Below, one piece after another: positions 7,476-15,978 of a stretch of 63,537 nt of DNA (the stretch's first letter is position 1; every line of letters starts with the position of its first letter). The translations under genes and the position numbers were made by a program. The notes beneath the pieces are model-generated. The model was not told the origin of the DNA. It searched no databases and was given only the letters and a program-made list of their open reading frames with translations. The DNA lies in assembly GCA_964397045.1 (NCBI GenBank), contig CAYNHF010000024.1, positions 1 through 63,537 of the forward strand. Reading direction: 5' to 3'. Origin of the DNA: CAYNHF01 sp964397045 (GTDB lineage: Bacteria; Actinomycetota; Acidimicrobiia; Spongiisociales; UBA5794).

Positions 7476-8456
7476 ATGGGTCAGACTCCAAACGCGAAGG
7501 ATCGGCCCTATCACCGCGGGGTGATGATTCCGGAAGCGGTGTCGCTGCTGGCCGCAGCGCCCCCAGGCTTGGTGGTGGACGCCACCTTCGGTGGCGGTGG
7601 CCACACGGAAGCCCTGCTGTTGGCTCGTCCGTCCGACTCGGTTCTCGCAATCGACCGGGATCCAGACGCGATAGCCAACGTCCCGCCGGAGCCCCGGCTC
7701 CGCTTCGTGGCGGGCAATTTCGACGAGCTCAAGCACCTCCTGGAAATCTCCACAGGCCGGGACCAAGAGCCGCATGAACCTTGCGAGGACGTTGGTCACA
7801 GCCAGCGTGTGGCTGGAGTGCTATTCGACCTTGGCGTTTCGTCCCACCAGCTGGATGTCGCTGCCAGAGGGTTCTCCTATCGGAACCAGGGTCCGCTCGA
7901 TATGCGCATGGACCCAAACAGCACTCTCAGCGCAGCGGACCTCGTCAATGAGTCCAGCGCCGTCGAGCTGGAACGAATCTTCCGCCGCTGGGGTGAGGAG
8001 CGATTCGCCAGACGGATCGCGCAGCGGATCGTTGCCGAGCGCCCGATCACAGACACCACCCACCTTGCGGGCGTCGTCGCCGACGCGGTCCCGGCAGCTG
8101 CCAGACGCCGCAGGCATCCCGCTCGCCGCGTCTTCCAGGCGCTCCGCATCGAGGTCAACGACGAACTCGGAGCGCTCGAGCATGGCCTCGAAGCTGCCAT
8201 CGGAGCCCTCATACCGGGAGGTCGAGTCGTGGTGATCGCATACCATTCGCTCGAAGATCGGTTGGTGAAGCGCCGCCTCGCCTCCGGAGCGACCGGTTGC
8301 ACGTGTCCGCCGGATCTTCCGGTCTGTGGATGCGGGACAACTTCCGAGTTGCGGCTGCTCACACGGGGCGGAGTGCGTCCCACCCCAGCTGAGATCGAAG
8401 CAAACCCGAGAGCGCGCAGCGCGACCCTGCGTGCGGCGGAGGTGATCGCAGGATGA
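7476..8456 (+). CDS. rsmH: 16S rRNA m4C1402 methyltransferase RsmH (MraW)
   Basis: This 326-residue SAM-dependent enzyme methylates N4 of C1402 in 16S rRNA. Visible motifs are the SAM-binding VVDATFGGGGHTEALL, AIDRDPDAI, GVLFDLGVSSHQLD, GFSYRNQGPLDMRMD, QALRIEVNDEL and AYHSLEDRLVKR. A 15-residue insert near residue 85-105 (rich in Glu and His) is longer than usual. I chose the ATG at 7476, thirteen residues before the YHRGV that replaces the usual HxPV. The Shine-Dalgarno lies in the hairpin at 7396-7474. The stop overlaps the next ATG (ATGA). Confidence 0.95.
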   Translation: MGQTPNAKDRPYHRGVMIPEAVSLLAAAPPGLVVDATFGGGGHTEALLLARPSDSVLAIDRDPDAIANVPPEPRLRFVAGNFDELKHLLEISTGRDQEPHEPCEDVGHSQRVAGVLFDLGVSSHQLDVAARGFSYRNQGPLDMRMDPNSTLSAADLVNESSAVELERIFRRWGEERFARRIAQRIVAERPITDTTHLAGVVADAVPAAARRRRHPARRVFQALRIEVNDELGALEHGLEAAIGALIPGGRVVVIAYHSLEDRLVKRRLASGATGCTCPPDLPVCGCGTTSELRLLTRGGVRPTPAEIEANPRARSATLRAAEVIAG

Positions 8457-8857
8457 CTGTTGCGTCTCGCTCTCGTGCCGAATCCGACGTCAGGTTCCAG
8501 GTCACCCGCGGCGAGGGGAAGGTGCGACCAAGGCTGCAGCCGTGGATCGTCTTCGCGTTGACCGTGATCGTGGCGTTTTTTGGCCTCATCTACTCACGGA
8601 TCTCGCTCGATCAGTCGGCGTTCGTGCTCGAGGATCTCGAGCAGATAATTGCCGTTGAAGAGGCGCGCCACTGGGACCTGCGGGTTGAAGTTGCCCGCCT
8701 CCAGAGCCCGGAGCGCATCACCCGGGTCGCCCAGGAGATGGGCATGATCTACCCGGCAGAACTCGCTGCACTCGAAGTCGAAGGCGTCGACGCCGCGGAA
8801 CTTGATCCCGAGTATCGGTGGGCGCAGCTCAAAGCGCTGCTCACCGCACAGCCGTGA
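8453..8857 (+). CDS. ftsL: FtsL-like septum protein
   Basis: A 134-residue bitopic membrane protein: a basic cytoplasmic N-terminus, one membrane helix (about 31-49, WIVFALTVIVAFFGLIYS), then a periplasmic coiled-coil heptad region (LEDLEQIIAVEEARHWDLRVEVARL) ending in SPERITRVAQEMGMIYP. This matches FtsL, which scaffolds FtsQ, FtsB, FtsW and FtsI at the septum. Position between rsmH and ftsI supports the call, because sequence identity in this family is low. It overlaps rsmH by 4 bases. Confidence 0.85.
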   Translation: MTVASRSRAESDVRFQVTRGEGKVRPRLQPWIVFALTVIVAFFGLIYSRISLDQSAFVLEDLEQIIAVEEARHWDLRVEVARLQSPERITRVAQEMGMIYPAELAALEVEGVDAAELDPEYRWAQLKALLTAQP

Positions 8858-8926
8858 GTGTCTCACCGATGAGGATCTCGAACATCGGTACGCGACCGCA
8901 GCTGGATGTCGCGCCGACTAGGACCC

Positions 8927-9076
8927 GGCCGGGCCCTCCGGAAACGGAGGGCGCGGCCAACCCGGGGCGGAGGAGCAGGATGCTCTCCCCGCCGGGATCA
9001 CCAACAGGGAGAGAATGAAATGGGTTGGCCGATCGCTGGCGGCCTGAGAGGTCTCGGCTTCTCGGACGACGAGGAG
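8927..9076 (+). ncRNA. Branched structured leader of ftsI
   Basis: The 226-base gap before ftsI is rich in helices. A GAAA-tetraloop hairpin pairs GCCCTCCG (8933-8940) with CGGAGGGC (8945-8952). A long-range stem pairs GGCCAACCC (8955-8963) with GGGTTGGCC (9022-9030). It encloses a hairpin built from GGCGG with CCGCC and GGAGC with GCTCT (8966-8993). GCCTGAGAGGTCTCGGC (9042-9058) and CTTCTCG/CGAGGAG (9058-9076) form two further hairpins; the last holds the GAGGAG Shine-Dalgarno of ftsI. No known riboswitch consensus was recognised. Confidence 0.55.
9015..9047 (+). CDS. Possible 10-codon leader peptide before ftsI
   Basis: ATG at 9015 opens MKWVGRSLAA followed by TGA at 9045-9047. AGGGAGAG lies 5-6 bases upstream and is a good ribosome-binding site. 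The coding sequence contains the right arm of the long-range stem GGCCAACCC/GGGTTGGCC, so a translating ribosome would open that stem. It is speculative as a real peptide. Confidence 0.35.
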   Translation: MKWVGRSLAA

Positions 9077-9083
9077 AAATAGA

Positions 9084-10838
9084 GTGGCGCGTCCCCAGTG
9101 GCGCGTGCTCGATGTCCGACTCGCACTGGTCGGCGTCGTACTTGTCGCCGCCTGGATCGGGATCGGACTCCGCCTGGTCGACGTGCAGGCGCTACAGGCC
9201 GATGAGTACGCAGCCCAGGGTCTCGACCAGCGGGTGCGCCAGGAGGCGCTTCCGGCGGCCAGGGGCACCATCTTCGATCGCGACGGTGTGGAGCTGGCAC
9301 TGACCATCAAAGCCGTCACCGTCGTCGCCGACCCCTCTCTGGTGGAGGATGCCCTCGCCGCCGCAGAGCTGCTCTCGCCGCTGCTGGGCGTGGACCGCGA
9401 CGAGCTGCAATCCAAGCTTTCGGCCCCCGGCTCCCGATTCGCCTATCTGGCGCGCCGCCTCGAGCGGAAGGACACCGAGGAAATCGAGTTTGCTGTCGAA
9501 GAAGCCGGTATCGCCGGCATCTTCTTCCGAGACGAGTTCAAGCGGGTCTATCCGGCAGGGGCCCTGGCTTCCCAGCTGGTGGGATTCGTCCAGGATGACG
9601 AAGGGATCGGTCTCGAGGGTCTCGAGTACCAGTACGACGAGGAACTCGCCGGCGAGCCGGGAGTCAGACTGATCGAACGCGACCCCTATCGGAATCCGAT
9701 CCCGCAGGGGCAACTGCTGGTGGAGCCTCCTCAGCACGGTGCCGACATGGTCTTGACGATCGACCGCGAGATCCAGTTCATCACAGAACAGGCACTCATC
9801 GGGTCGCTCGCGGAGAACGGAGCGCTCGCCGGCACCGCCGTCGTTATCGAGGTCGCGACCGGCGAGGTTCTTGCCATGGCGACTGTACCGACATACGACC
9901 CGAACGACCGGTCACGGGTCGATGCCGACTGGTTCCGCAACCGCGCCGCCAGCGACATGTACGAACCCGGGTCGACTCTGAAGGTGGTCACCATCGCGGC
10001 CGCACTCGAGGAAGGGAAGGTCGAGCCGTCAACCGAGTTCGTGCTTCCTGCCGAATTGGCGATCGAGCTGGAGCCGGAGCCGAAGGTGTACACGGATGTT
10101 GGCCGCCGGACCGCTGAAGCCATGACCGTGGCCGAAATCGTCTCGCGCTCTTCGAACATCGGGACGATCATGATTCAGCAAGAGATCGGCAACCAACTCC
10201 ACCATCAGTACCTCGAAGCTTTCGGCCTCGGGAAGCAGGCGTCGGGCGATCTTCCGGGCGAGGCCACCGGTCGGTTGCGCGCGGTCTCGGACTGGTGCGA
10301 GACCACCTGTGGTCCTTCCACTGCAATCGGCTATCGAGTCGACGTCACCCCGCTGCAGATGGCTGCAGTCTTCGCGGCCATCGGAAACGACGGGGTCTGG
10401 GTTGAGCCTCATGTCGTGCGCGAGGTAATCCATGCCGACGGTGCCCGCGATGTATTCCAACCACTGCGCCGGCCGGTGGTTTCCGAACAGACCGCAGTCA
10501 CACTCCAGCGCATGTTGCAGGGTGTGGTCGAGGCGGAGCTGGGAACCGGAAAGCGGGCTCTGGTCGCTGGATACAGCGTGGGTGGCAAGACGGGAACAAC
10601 AGAAAAGTACCTCGTCGATGAGGGTGTGTACTCCGACGAAGACCGGATCGCCAGCTTCATCGGCATCGCCCCGGCACAAAACCCCAGGGTGGCGATTGCA
10701 GTTGTGCTCGACTCTCCACACGGCGAGGCAGCAGACGGCAACGACCTGAAATTCGGCGGCGTGTCCGCGGCTCCGGTGTTCAGTCGCATCGCGGAGGCGG
10801 CGCTGCATCGACTGGGGGTTTCGCCTGATGTCCGTTGA
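9084..10838 (+). CDS. ftsI: Septal peptidoglycan transpeptidase FtsI (class B PBP)
   Basis: The 584-residue product is a class B penicillin-binding protein that cross-links septal peptidoglycan with FtsW. One membrane helix lies near residues 12-31. The PBP dimerisation region begins AARGTIFDRDGVELA. The transpeptidase domain has the nucleophile motif STLK (Ser297-Lys300), SSN (356-358) and KTGT (502-505). Length fits FtsI. The GTG at 9084 follows GAGGAG at 9071-9076. The end overlaps murE by 11 bases. Confidence 0.95.
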   Translation: MARPQWRVLDVRLALVGVVLVAAWIGIGLRLVDVQALQADEYAAQGLDQRVRQEALPAARGTIFDRDGVELALTIKAVTVVADPSLVEDALAAAELLSPLLGVDRDELQSKLSAPGSRFAYLARRLERKDTEEIEFAVEEAGIAGIFFRDEFKRVYPAGALASQLVGFVQDDEGIGLEGLEYQYDEELAGEPGVRLIERDPYRNPIPQGQLLVEPPQHGADMVLTIDREIQFITEQALIGSLAENGALAGTAVVIEVATGEVLAMATVPTYDPNDRSRVDADWFRNRAASDMYEPGSTLKVVTIAAALEEGKVEPSTEFVLPAELAIELEPEPKVYTDVGRRTAEAMTVAEIVSRSSNIGTIMIQQEIGNQLHHQYLEAFGLGKQASGDLPGEATGRLRAVSDWCETTCGPSTAIGYRVDVTPLQMAAVFAAIGNDGVWVEPHVVREVIHADGARDVFQPLRRPVVSEQTAVTLQRMLQGVVEAELGTGKRALVAGYSVGGKTGTTEKYLVDEGVYSDEDRIASFIGIAPAQNPRVAIAVVLDSPHGEAADGNDLKFGGVSAAPVFSRIAEAALHRLGVSPDVR

Positions 10839-12312
10839 CGGTGTCACCCTCAGGTCGGTCGCTGCAGCTATCGGTGCCGACCCCCCGGAAGCGGACGTCA
10901 TCGTGTCCGCCGTGCACCACGACTCTCGCCGCGTCGAGCCTGGGTCTCTGTTCGTCGCGATCGTCGGATCGCGATCGGACGGTCACGAACTTGTTGCTGA
11001 TGCGGTTGCTGCCGGGGCGGTCGCCGCGGTGGTTCAGCGGCCGGTGGCGGCCGCCGTCCCGCAGCTCGTCGTTGTGGACAGCAGGGCAGCGCTGCCACGC
11101 GCCTCCGTCCACGTGTACGGGAATCCGGCTGCACACCTGAATGTGGTCGGCATCACCGGCACCAACGGGAAGACAACCGTCACCCACTTCCTCGAGGCGA
11201 TCGTGACGGCAGCCGGAGGAGTTCCCGGGGTCGTCGGCACCCTCGGAGCCAGGATCGCGCGCCGACCGGTCCCACTGGACCGCACTACACCAGAGTCGAA
11301 CACCGTCCAGCGGTTGCTGGCCGGCATGGTCGAGGCCGGCGTCACCGTCGCTGCCCTCGAGGTTTCGTCCCACGCTCTCGCCATGGGCCGAGTCGACGGC
11401 ATGCGATTCGACGTGGTCGCGTTCACCAACCTCTCGCAAGATCACCTCGACTTCCATCACACGATGGAGGAATACTTCGCGACCAAGGCCGAACTCTTCA
11501 CGCCCGAACGCGCTGCCAAGGCGGTGGTGTACGTCGACGACCTGTGGGGACAACGTCTGGCAGGGATGACGCAGCTGCCGATAACCACCGTCGGGTCTTC
11601 TACCGAGTGCGACGTTTGGGTGAGCCACATCGAAGGTGCTCAGGACCAAACCAGCTTCACGCTCCATGCTGGCGCCGCCGAGATTGCAGTGGTGATGCCG
11701 CTGATCGGCCGCTTCAACGTGGCCAATGCTGCGGTGGCTGCGGCCTCGGCTCTCGAGGTTGGGATCGATCTCGATTCGATCGGAGCCGGTCTCGCGAAGC
11801 TGAAGCCGGTAGCGGGACGTCTCGAGGTGATCGCGGCCCCCGTGCCCTTCACTGTGGTGGTCGACTACGCCCACACGCCCGAAGCGATCACAGCGGTGAT
11901 TGGCGAGATGCGCTCGATGCTCGGCGGTCGAGTGATCGTGGTCGTCGGAGCGGCCGGTGACCGCGATCGGGACAAGCGGCCCCTGATGGGCCAGGCCGCC
12001 GCGGCAGCCGACGTCGCGGTGCTCACGTCTGACAATCCCCGCTCCGAGGATCCCGCTGCGATTCTCGCTCAGGTAGTGGCAGGCGCGACCGCGACCGGAA
12101 CTCGTTCCGACGCAGCCTGCATCATTGAAGTCGACCGCCGCCGCGCGATTCGTGCGGGTCTCGAGGCGGCAGCCCCCGGCGATGCCGTCCTGATTCTGGG
12201 GAAGGGCCACGAGACCGGTCAGGAGTTCGCTGGGGGAAGGATCGAGCCATTTGACGACCGCGAGGTCGCACGAGATGAGCTGGCAGCTCTCTCGAGGGTG
12301 GGTGGCGCATGA
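10828..12312 (+). CDS. murE: UDP-MurNAc-tripeptide synthetase MurE
   Basis: The 494-residue cytoplasmic ligase adds the third stem-peptide residue to UDP-MurNAc-L-Ala-D-Glu. It has the Mur ATP loop GTNGKTT (111-117), the TTPESNT segment, HALAMGRVDG, and the substrate-choice motif DNPR (402-405). DNPR is the established marker for meso-diaminopimelate-adding enzymes, so this organism should make DAP-type peptidoglycan. The start lies within the end of ftsI. Confidence 0.95.
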   Translation: MSVDGVTLRSVAAAIGADPPEADVIVSAVHHDSRRVEPGSLFVAIVGSRSDGHELVADAVAAGAVAAVVQRPVAAAVPQLVVVDSRAALPRASVHVYGNPAAHLNVVGITGTNGKTTVTHFLEAIVTAAGGVPGVVGTLGARIARRPVPLDRTTPESNTVQRLLAGMVEAGVTVAALEVSSHALAMGRVDGMRFDVVAFTNLSQDHLDFHHTMEEYFATKAELFTPERAAKAVVYVDDLWGQRLAGMTQLPITTVGSSTECDVWVSHIEGAQDQTSFTLHAGAAEIAVVMPLIGRFNVANAAVAAASALEVGIDLDSIGAGLAKLKPVAGRLEVIAAPVPFTVVVDYAHTPEAITAVIGEMRSMLGGRVIVVVGAAGDRDRDKRPLMGQAAAAADVAVLTSDNPRSEDPAAILAQVVAGATATGTRSDAACIIEVDRRRAIRAGLEAAAPGDAVLILGKGHETGQEFAGGRIEPFDDREVARDELAALSRVGGA

Positions 12313-13643
12313 CCCTCGGCTGGACGCTGGCAGACGTGGCTAACGCAACCGGCGGATCGCTCCGCGGCGACTCCTCAACGGCGATCGCCGCGGTCGGGAT
12401 CGATTCGCGCAGCGTGGCATTTGGCGAGCTGTTTGTGGCAGTGACGGGTGACCAATTCGACGGGCACGACTTCGTTGGGCATGCCTTGGAGCAGGGTGCC
12501 GCAGCCGCGGTGGTCTCCGCACCCGATCGGCAGGGATGGAATCCCATCGTTCGGGTCGCAGACACCCAAGCGGCGCTCCGGGACTTGGCCGCGGCGCGGC
12601 GATTGGAGTTGACAATGCCGGTGGTCGCGGTGACCGGCAGCACTGGGAAGACCTCGACGAAGGACTTGCTGGCAGCCGCCCTCCCAACCTGCTGGGCATC
12701 GCCGCGTTCGTACAACAACGAGTTTGGGGTCCCGCTCACGGTACTGGCAACACCGGACGGCGCAGGCTATCTCGTAGTCGAGGTCGGCTCGCGAGGGGCG
12801 GGACACATCGCTTGGCTGATGCCCGCGGTGCGGCCGGATGTGGCGATCGTCACCAATCTTGGGGTGGTGCACCTCGAGACATTTGGCACGGTTGCACAGC
12901 TCGCGGCGGCCAAGTGGGAGCTGGTCGAGTCGCTCGGCGCGGGCGGGATTGCGGTCGTCCCTATCGATGATTCGCGGTTGCACCAGAGTCACCGGGGCCG
13001 GACCGTGACCTTCGGCGAGTCACCGCGTGCTGATGTAGCAGTTGCCGGAATCACGCTCGACAATCGCGGGCGCCCGAGCTTCACCTTGACGTGTGACGCA
13101 GGCGAGCGACCGATCAAGTTACAAATGGCAGGCCGTCACCAGGCACTGAATGCCGCGGCCGCCGTGGCCGCAGGGCAAGCACTGGGCGTCGAACTGGACA
13201 CGCTGGTCACCGGGCTCGAAATGGCCCGGGGTTCACCGTGGCGAATGGAAGTCCACGATGGTCCGATCACAGTTGTCAACGATTCGTATAACGCCAATCC
13301 CGACTCGGTGGCGGCCGCGCTCGAAACCGTTGCCGAGCTGCCGGGCCGTCACGTCGCCGTGCTCGGTCAGATGGCAGAACTCGGGCCGGTCGCAGAACAG
13401 GAGCATCTGAGAATCGGAGGACTCGTTGCGCGGCTCGGCTACGCCGTGGTGATCGTCATCGGCGATGAGCCCGGCATCGCCCAAGGTGCCGGACCGATTG
13501 CGCGCCCAGTGGCAACGCCGGAGGAGGCGGAAGCGGTGCTGCGCGGGTTCCTCCGCGAGGGTGACGTAGTGCTGGTGAAGGCGTCGCGAGCGGTAGGCCT
13601 CGAGGATCTGGCCCGGCGACTGATCGAGGTGACCGCCCCATGA
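12309..13643 (+). CDS. murF: UDP-MurNAc-tripeptide:D-Ala-D-Ala ligase MurF
   Basis: The 444-residue ligase attaches D-Ala-D-Ala to the UDP-MurNAc tripeptide. It has the N-terminal Mur domain (GIDSRSVAFGELFVAVTGDQFDGHDFV), the ATP loop TGSTGKTSTKD, RSYNNEFGVP, and the C-terminal domain with NDSYNANPDS and VLGQMAELG. ATGA overlap with murE and GATGA-type overlap with mraY indicate tight coupling. Confidence 0.95.
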   Translation: MTLGWTLADVANATGGSLRGDSSTAIAAVGIDSRSVAFGELFVAVTGDQFDGHDFVGHALEQGAAAAVVSAPDRQGWNPIVRVADTQAALRDLAAARRLELTMPVVAVTGSTGKTSTKDLLAAALPTCWASPRSYNNEFGVPLTVLATPDGAGYLVVEVGSRGAGHIAWLMPAVRPDVAIVTNLGVVHLETFGTVAQLAAAKWELVESLGAGGIAVVPIDDSRLHQSHRGRTVTFGESPRADVAVAGITLDNRGRPSFTLTCDAGERPIKLQMAGRHQALNAAAAVAAGQALGVELDTLVTGLEMARGSPWRMEVHDGPITVVNDSYNANPDSVAAALETVAELPGRHVAVLGQMAELGPVAEQEHLRIGGLVARLGYAVVIVIGDEPGIAQGAGPIARPVATPEEAEAVLRGFLREGDVVLVKASRAVGLEDLARRLIEVTAP

Positions 13644-14698
13644 TTTCGCTTCTGATCGCCGCCGCCGTCTCCTTCGTCCTGACCATCTTCCTCACGCCGG
13701 TGGCGATTCGTGTGCTGCGCGACCGCAACATCGGGCAGTTCATCCAGGAAGAGCTCGAAGGTCACATGCACAAGCGGGGCACACCAACCATGGGTGGGGT
13801 CGTGATGTTGTTTGCGGTGACCGCGGCCTACGTGGTAGCTCACCTCCGGCTGTGGACCAGCGCCGGTGGTTTCGGGTTCACAGTGAACGACTTTGCCGTG
13901 CAGGGGTGGCTGGCCGTGTTTGCGTTCCTGGGAATGGGGCTTATCGGCTTCGCAGACGACTACACGAAATACGCCAGGAAGCACAACATGGGGCTCTCCA
14001 AGCGATGGAAGTTCCTCGGTCAACTGATCGTCGCCGGTATCTTCGCGTGGGGTGCCATGGAGGCCGGCGTCAGCACCGAGCTTTCGTTCACTCGCGGGAT
14101 CGGCTGGGAGCTCGGTCCGTGGCTATACGCACTGCTCGTGCTCGTCATGTTGACGGCGACTGCCAACGCGGTGAATCTCACAGATGGACTTGATGGGCTG
14201 GTCGCCGGATCGGGAGCGCTGGTGTACGGCGCCTACATGCTGGTTGCCTTCTGGCAATTCCGCAATTTCGACTTCTATGGGGTTGAAGGCGCACTGGATC
14301 TCGCCATGGTGGCCGCGGCGCTGGTAGGCGCGACTGCCGGCTTCTTGTGGTGGAACGCAGCTCCGGCCCAGATCATCATGGGGGATACCGGGTCTCAGGC
14401 CCTCGGGGGCGCGCTTGCCGCGCTGGCCCTGCTCACGAATACCCAGCTGCTCCTGATTTTACTGGGTGGGTTGTATGTGATCATCACAGCCTCGGTGATC
14501 GCCCAGGTCTTCTCGTTCCGAGTCTTCGGACGTCGCGTGTTCCGGATGGCTCCGCTGCACCACCATTTCGAACTCGCCGGGTGGCCGGAGACCAGGGTGA
14601 TCATCCGGTTCTGGATCATCTCGGGCATCATGGTGGGTGTCGGGGTTGGTCTGTTCTACGCCGACTGGGCGGTGGCGGCAGAAGGGGTGCTGCCGTGA
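13640..14698 (+). CDS. mraY: Phospho-MurNAc-pentapeptide transferase MraY
   Basis: This 352-residue polytopic membrane enzyme transfers phospho-MurNAc-pentapeptide to undecaprenyl phosphate, giving lipid I. Visible motifs are KRGTPTMGGV, GFADDYTKYARK, the catalytic NLTDGLDGLVAG, MGDTGSQALGG and the cytoplasmic HHHFELAGWPE loop. About ten hydrophobic segments are spread through the sequence. The stop overlaps the GTG of murD. Confidence 0.95.
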   Translation: MISLLIAAAVSFVLTIFLTPVAIRVLRDRNIGQFIQEELEGHMHKRGTPTMGGVVMLFAVTAAYVVAHLRLWTSAGGFGFTVNDFAVQGWLAVFAFLGMGLIGFADDYTKYARKHNMGLSKRWKFLGQLIVAGIFAWGAMEAGVSTELSFTRGIGWELGPWLYALLVLVMLTATANAVNLTDGLDGLVAGSGALVYGAYMLVAFWQFRNFDFYGVEGALDLAMVAAALVGATAGFLWWNAAPAQIIMGDTGSQALGGALAALALLTNTQLLLILLGGLYVIITASVIAQVFSFRVFGRRVFRMAPLHHHFELAGWPETRVIIRFWIISGIMVGVGVGLFYADWAVAAEGVLP

Positions 14699-15978
14699 GA
14701 ACACTGGTGCTTGGTGCCGCGGTGAGCGGCGTGGCCGCGGCCCGCCTGGCGAACCGCCTGGGACATGAGGTCCGTGTCTACGACGCGAATCCGGCTGCGG
14801 TCGCCGGGATGACTGGAGTGGCTGCAGACGTCCACTGCGGGGTCTGGCTTCCGGAGTTGCTCGACGGAGTGGACCTCGTCGTTCCCAGCCCGGGCATCCC
14901 GGAACACGCGCCCCCGGTCGTCGACGCCATGGACTCCCACGCCGTGGTGTGGAGTGAACTCGAATTGGCAACGCGACATCTCGAAGCACCGTACGTTGCC
15001 GTCACCGGAACCAACGGCAAGACGACCACCGTGCGGGCCGCGGCAGACATGCTGCGCGAAAGCGGCCTGCGGTCGTGCGCGGCGGGAAACATCGGCAATG
15101 CGGTGTCCGACGTGGTCGGAGAAGACTGGGATGTTGTGGTCATCGAAGCATCGAGCTTCCAGCTGCAGCTGACCGATACCTTCCACCCTCGAGGCGCTGC
15201 CATCTTGAACGTTGCTCCTGATCACCTCGATTGGCATGGCTCGTTCGCCGCGTATCGCGATGCGAAGGCGAGGGTTCACCTTCGCCAAGGCGCGGACGAC
15301 CTGCTCGTCTTCGATGCTGACGACCCCGGCGCAGTGGAGGCAGTCGGCGGAGCCACCGCGAGGGTCCTACCGCTATCCGGCAGCAGGGTTCCGGTTGAGG
15401 GTTGGGGAAGGGATGGTGATGACTTGGTCATGGGAGACCACTACGTGACGGCGCCCGGGGTCACTGCCGGCTTCTCCCTCGACCTTGTCGCGGCGGCGGC
15501 GCTGGCAAGGCACGTGGGCGCATCGACCGACGCGGTGGCAGCGGTTGTGGAGCGTTTCGAGCCCGGCGACCACCGGAGCAGGATTGTCGGTGCCTGGGAC
15601 GGGGTCACCTGGGTGAACGATTCCAAGGCAACCAACCCGCATGCGGTTGTCGCATCTGCGGCAGGTCTGGAGCACGTGATCCTGATCGCGGGCGGCCGCA
15701 ACAAGGGTCTCGACCTGTCTCCGATGGCAGCGATCCCCTCGGTACGCCGCATCATGGCCCTCGGCGAGGCTGCCACCGAGTTGTATGAAGCCGCCCCGGA
15801 CCGTACCACCGTTGTCGCATCGCTCGCGGAAGCGATCGAGCGGGCTGATGCCGCCTCCGAGCCGGGAGACACGGTATTGCTGGCTCCGGGTTGCGCCAGC
15901 TTCGACATGTTCGACTCGTACGAGCACCGGGGTGAGGAGTTCACCCGCCGCGTCCGCGCAATGAAGGAGTCTGAGTGA
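14695..15978 (+). CDS. murD: UDP-MurNAc-L-alanine:D-glutamate ligase MurD
   Basis: The 427-residue cytoplasmic ligase adds D-Glu to UDP-MurNAc-L-Ala. The Rossmann-like N-terminus is LVLGAAVSGVAAARLA. It has the ATP loop VTGTNGKTTT, the metal/ATP residues in NVAPDHLDWHGS, and the C-terminal NDSKATNPHA and LLAPGCASFDMFDSYEHRGEEF. The frame is open further upstream, but the GTG at 14695, overlapping the mraY stop, gives the canonical N-terminus. Confidence 0.95.
   Translation: MRTLVLGAAVSGVAAARLANRLGHEVRVYDANPAAVAGMTGVAADVHCGVWLPELLDGVDLVVPSPGIPEHAPPVVDAMDSHAVVWSELELATRHLEAPYVAVTGTNGKTTTVRAAADMLRESGLRSCAAGNIGNAVSDVVGEDWDVVVIEASSFQLQLTDTFHPRGAAILNVAPDHLDWHGSFAAYRDAKARVHLRQGADDLLVFDADDPGAVEAVGGATARVLPLSGSRVPVEGWGRDGDDLVMGDHYVTAPGVTAGFSLDLVAAAALARHVGASTDAVAAVVERFEPGDHRSRIVGAWDGVTWVNDSKATNPHAVVASAAGLEHVILIAGGRNKGLDLSPMAAIPSVRRIMALGEAATELYEAAPDRTTVVASLAEAIERADAASEPGDTVLLAPGCASFDMFDSYEHRGEEFTRRVRAMKESE

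Noticed and set aside
9041..9056. CTGAGAGG as a possible TPP riboswitch element before ftsI
   Set aside because: The other conserved TPP segments are absent, and a thiamine link to ftsI is implausible.
10780..12210. A 476-codon minus-strand frame across ftsI and murE
   Set aside because: It is a GC-driven antisense shadow; both sense genes have intact motifs.
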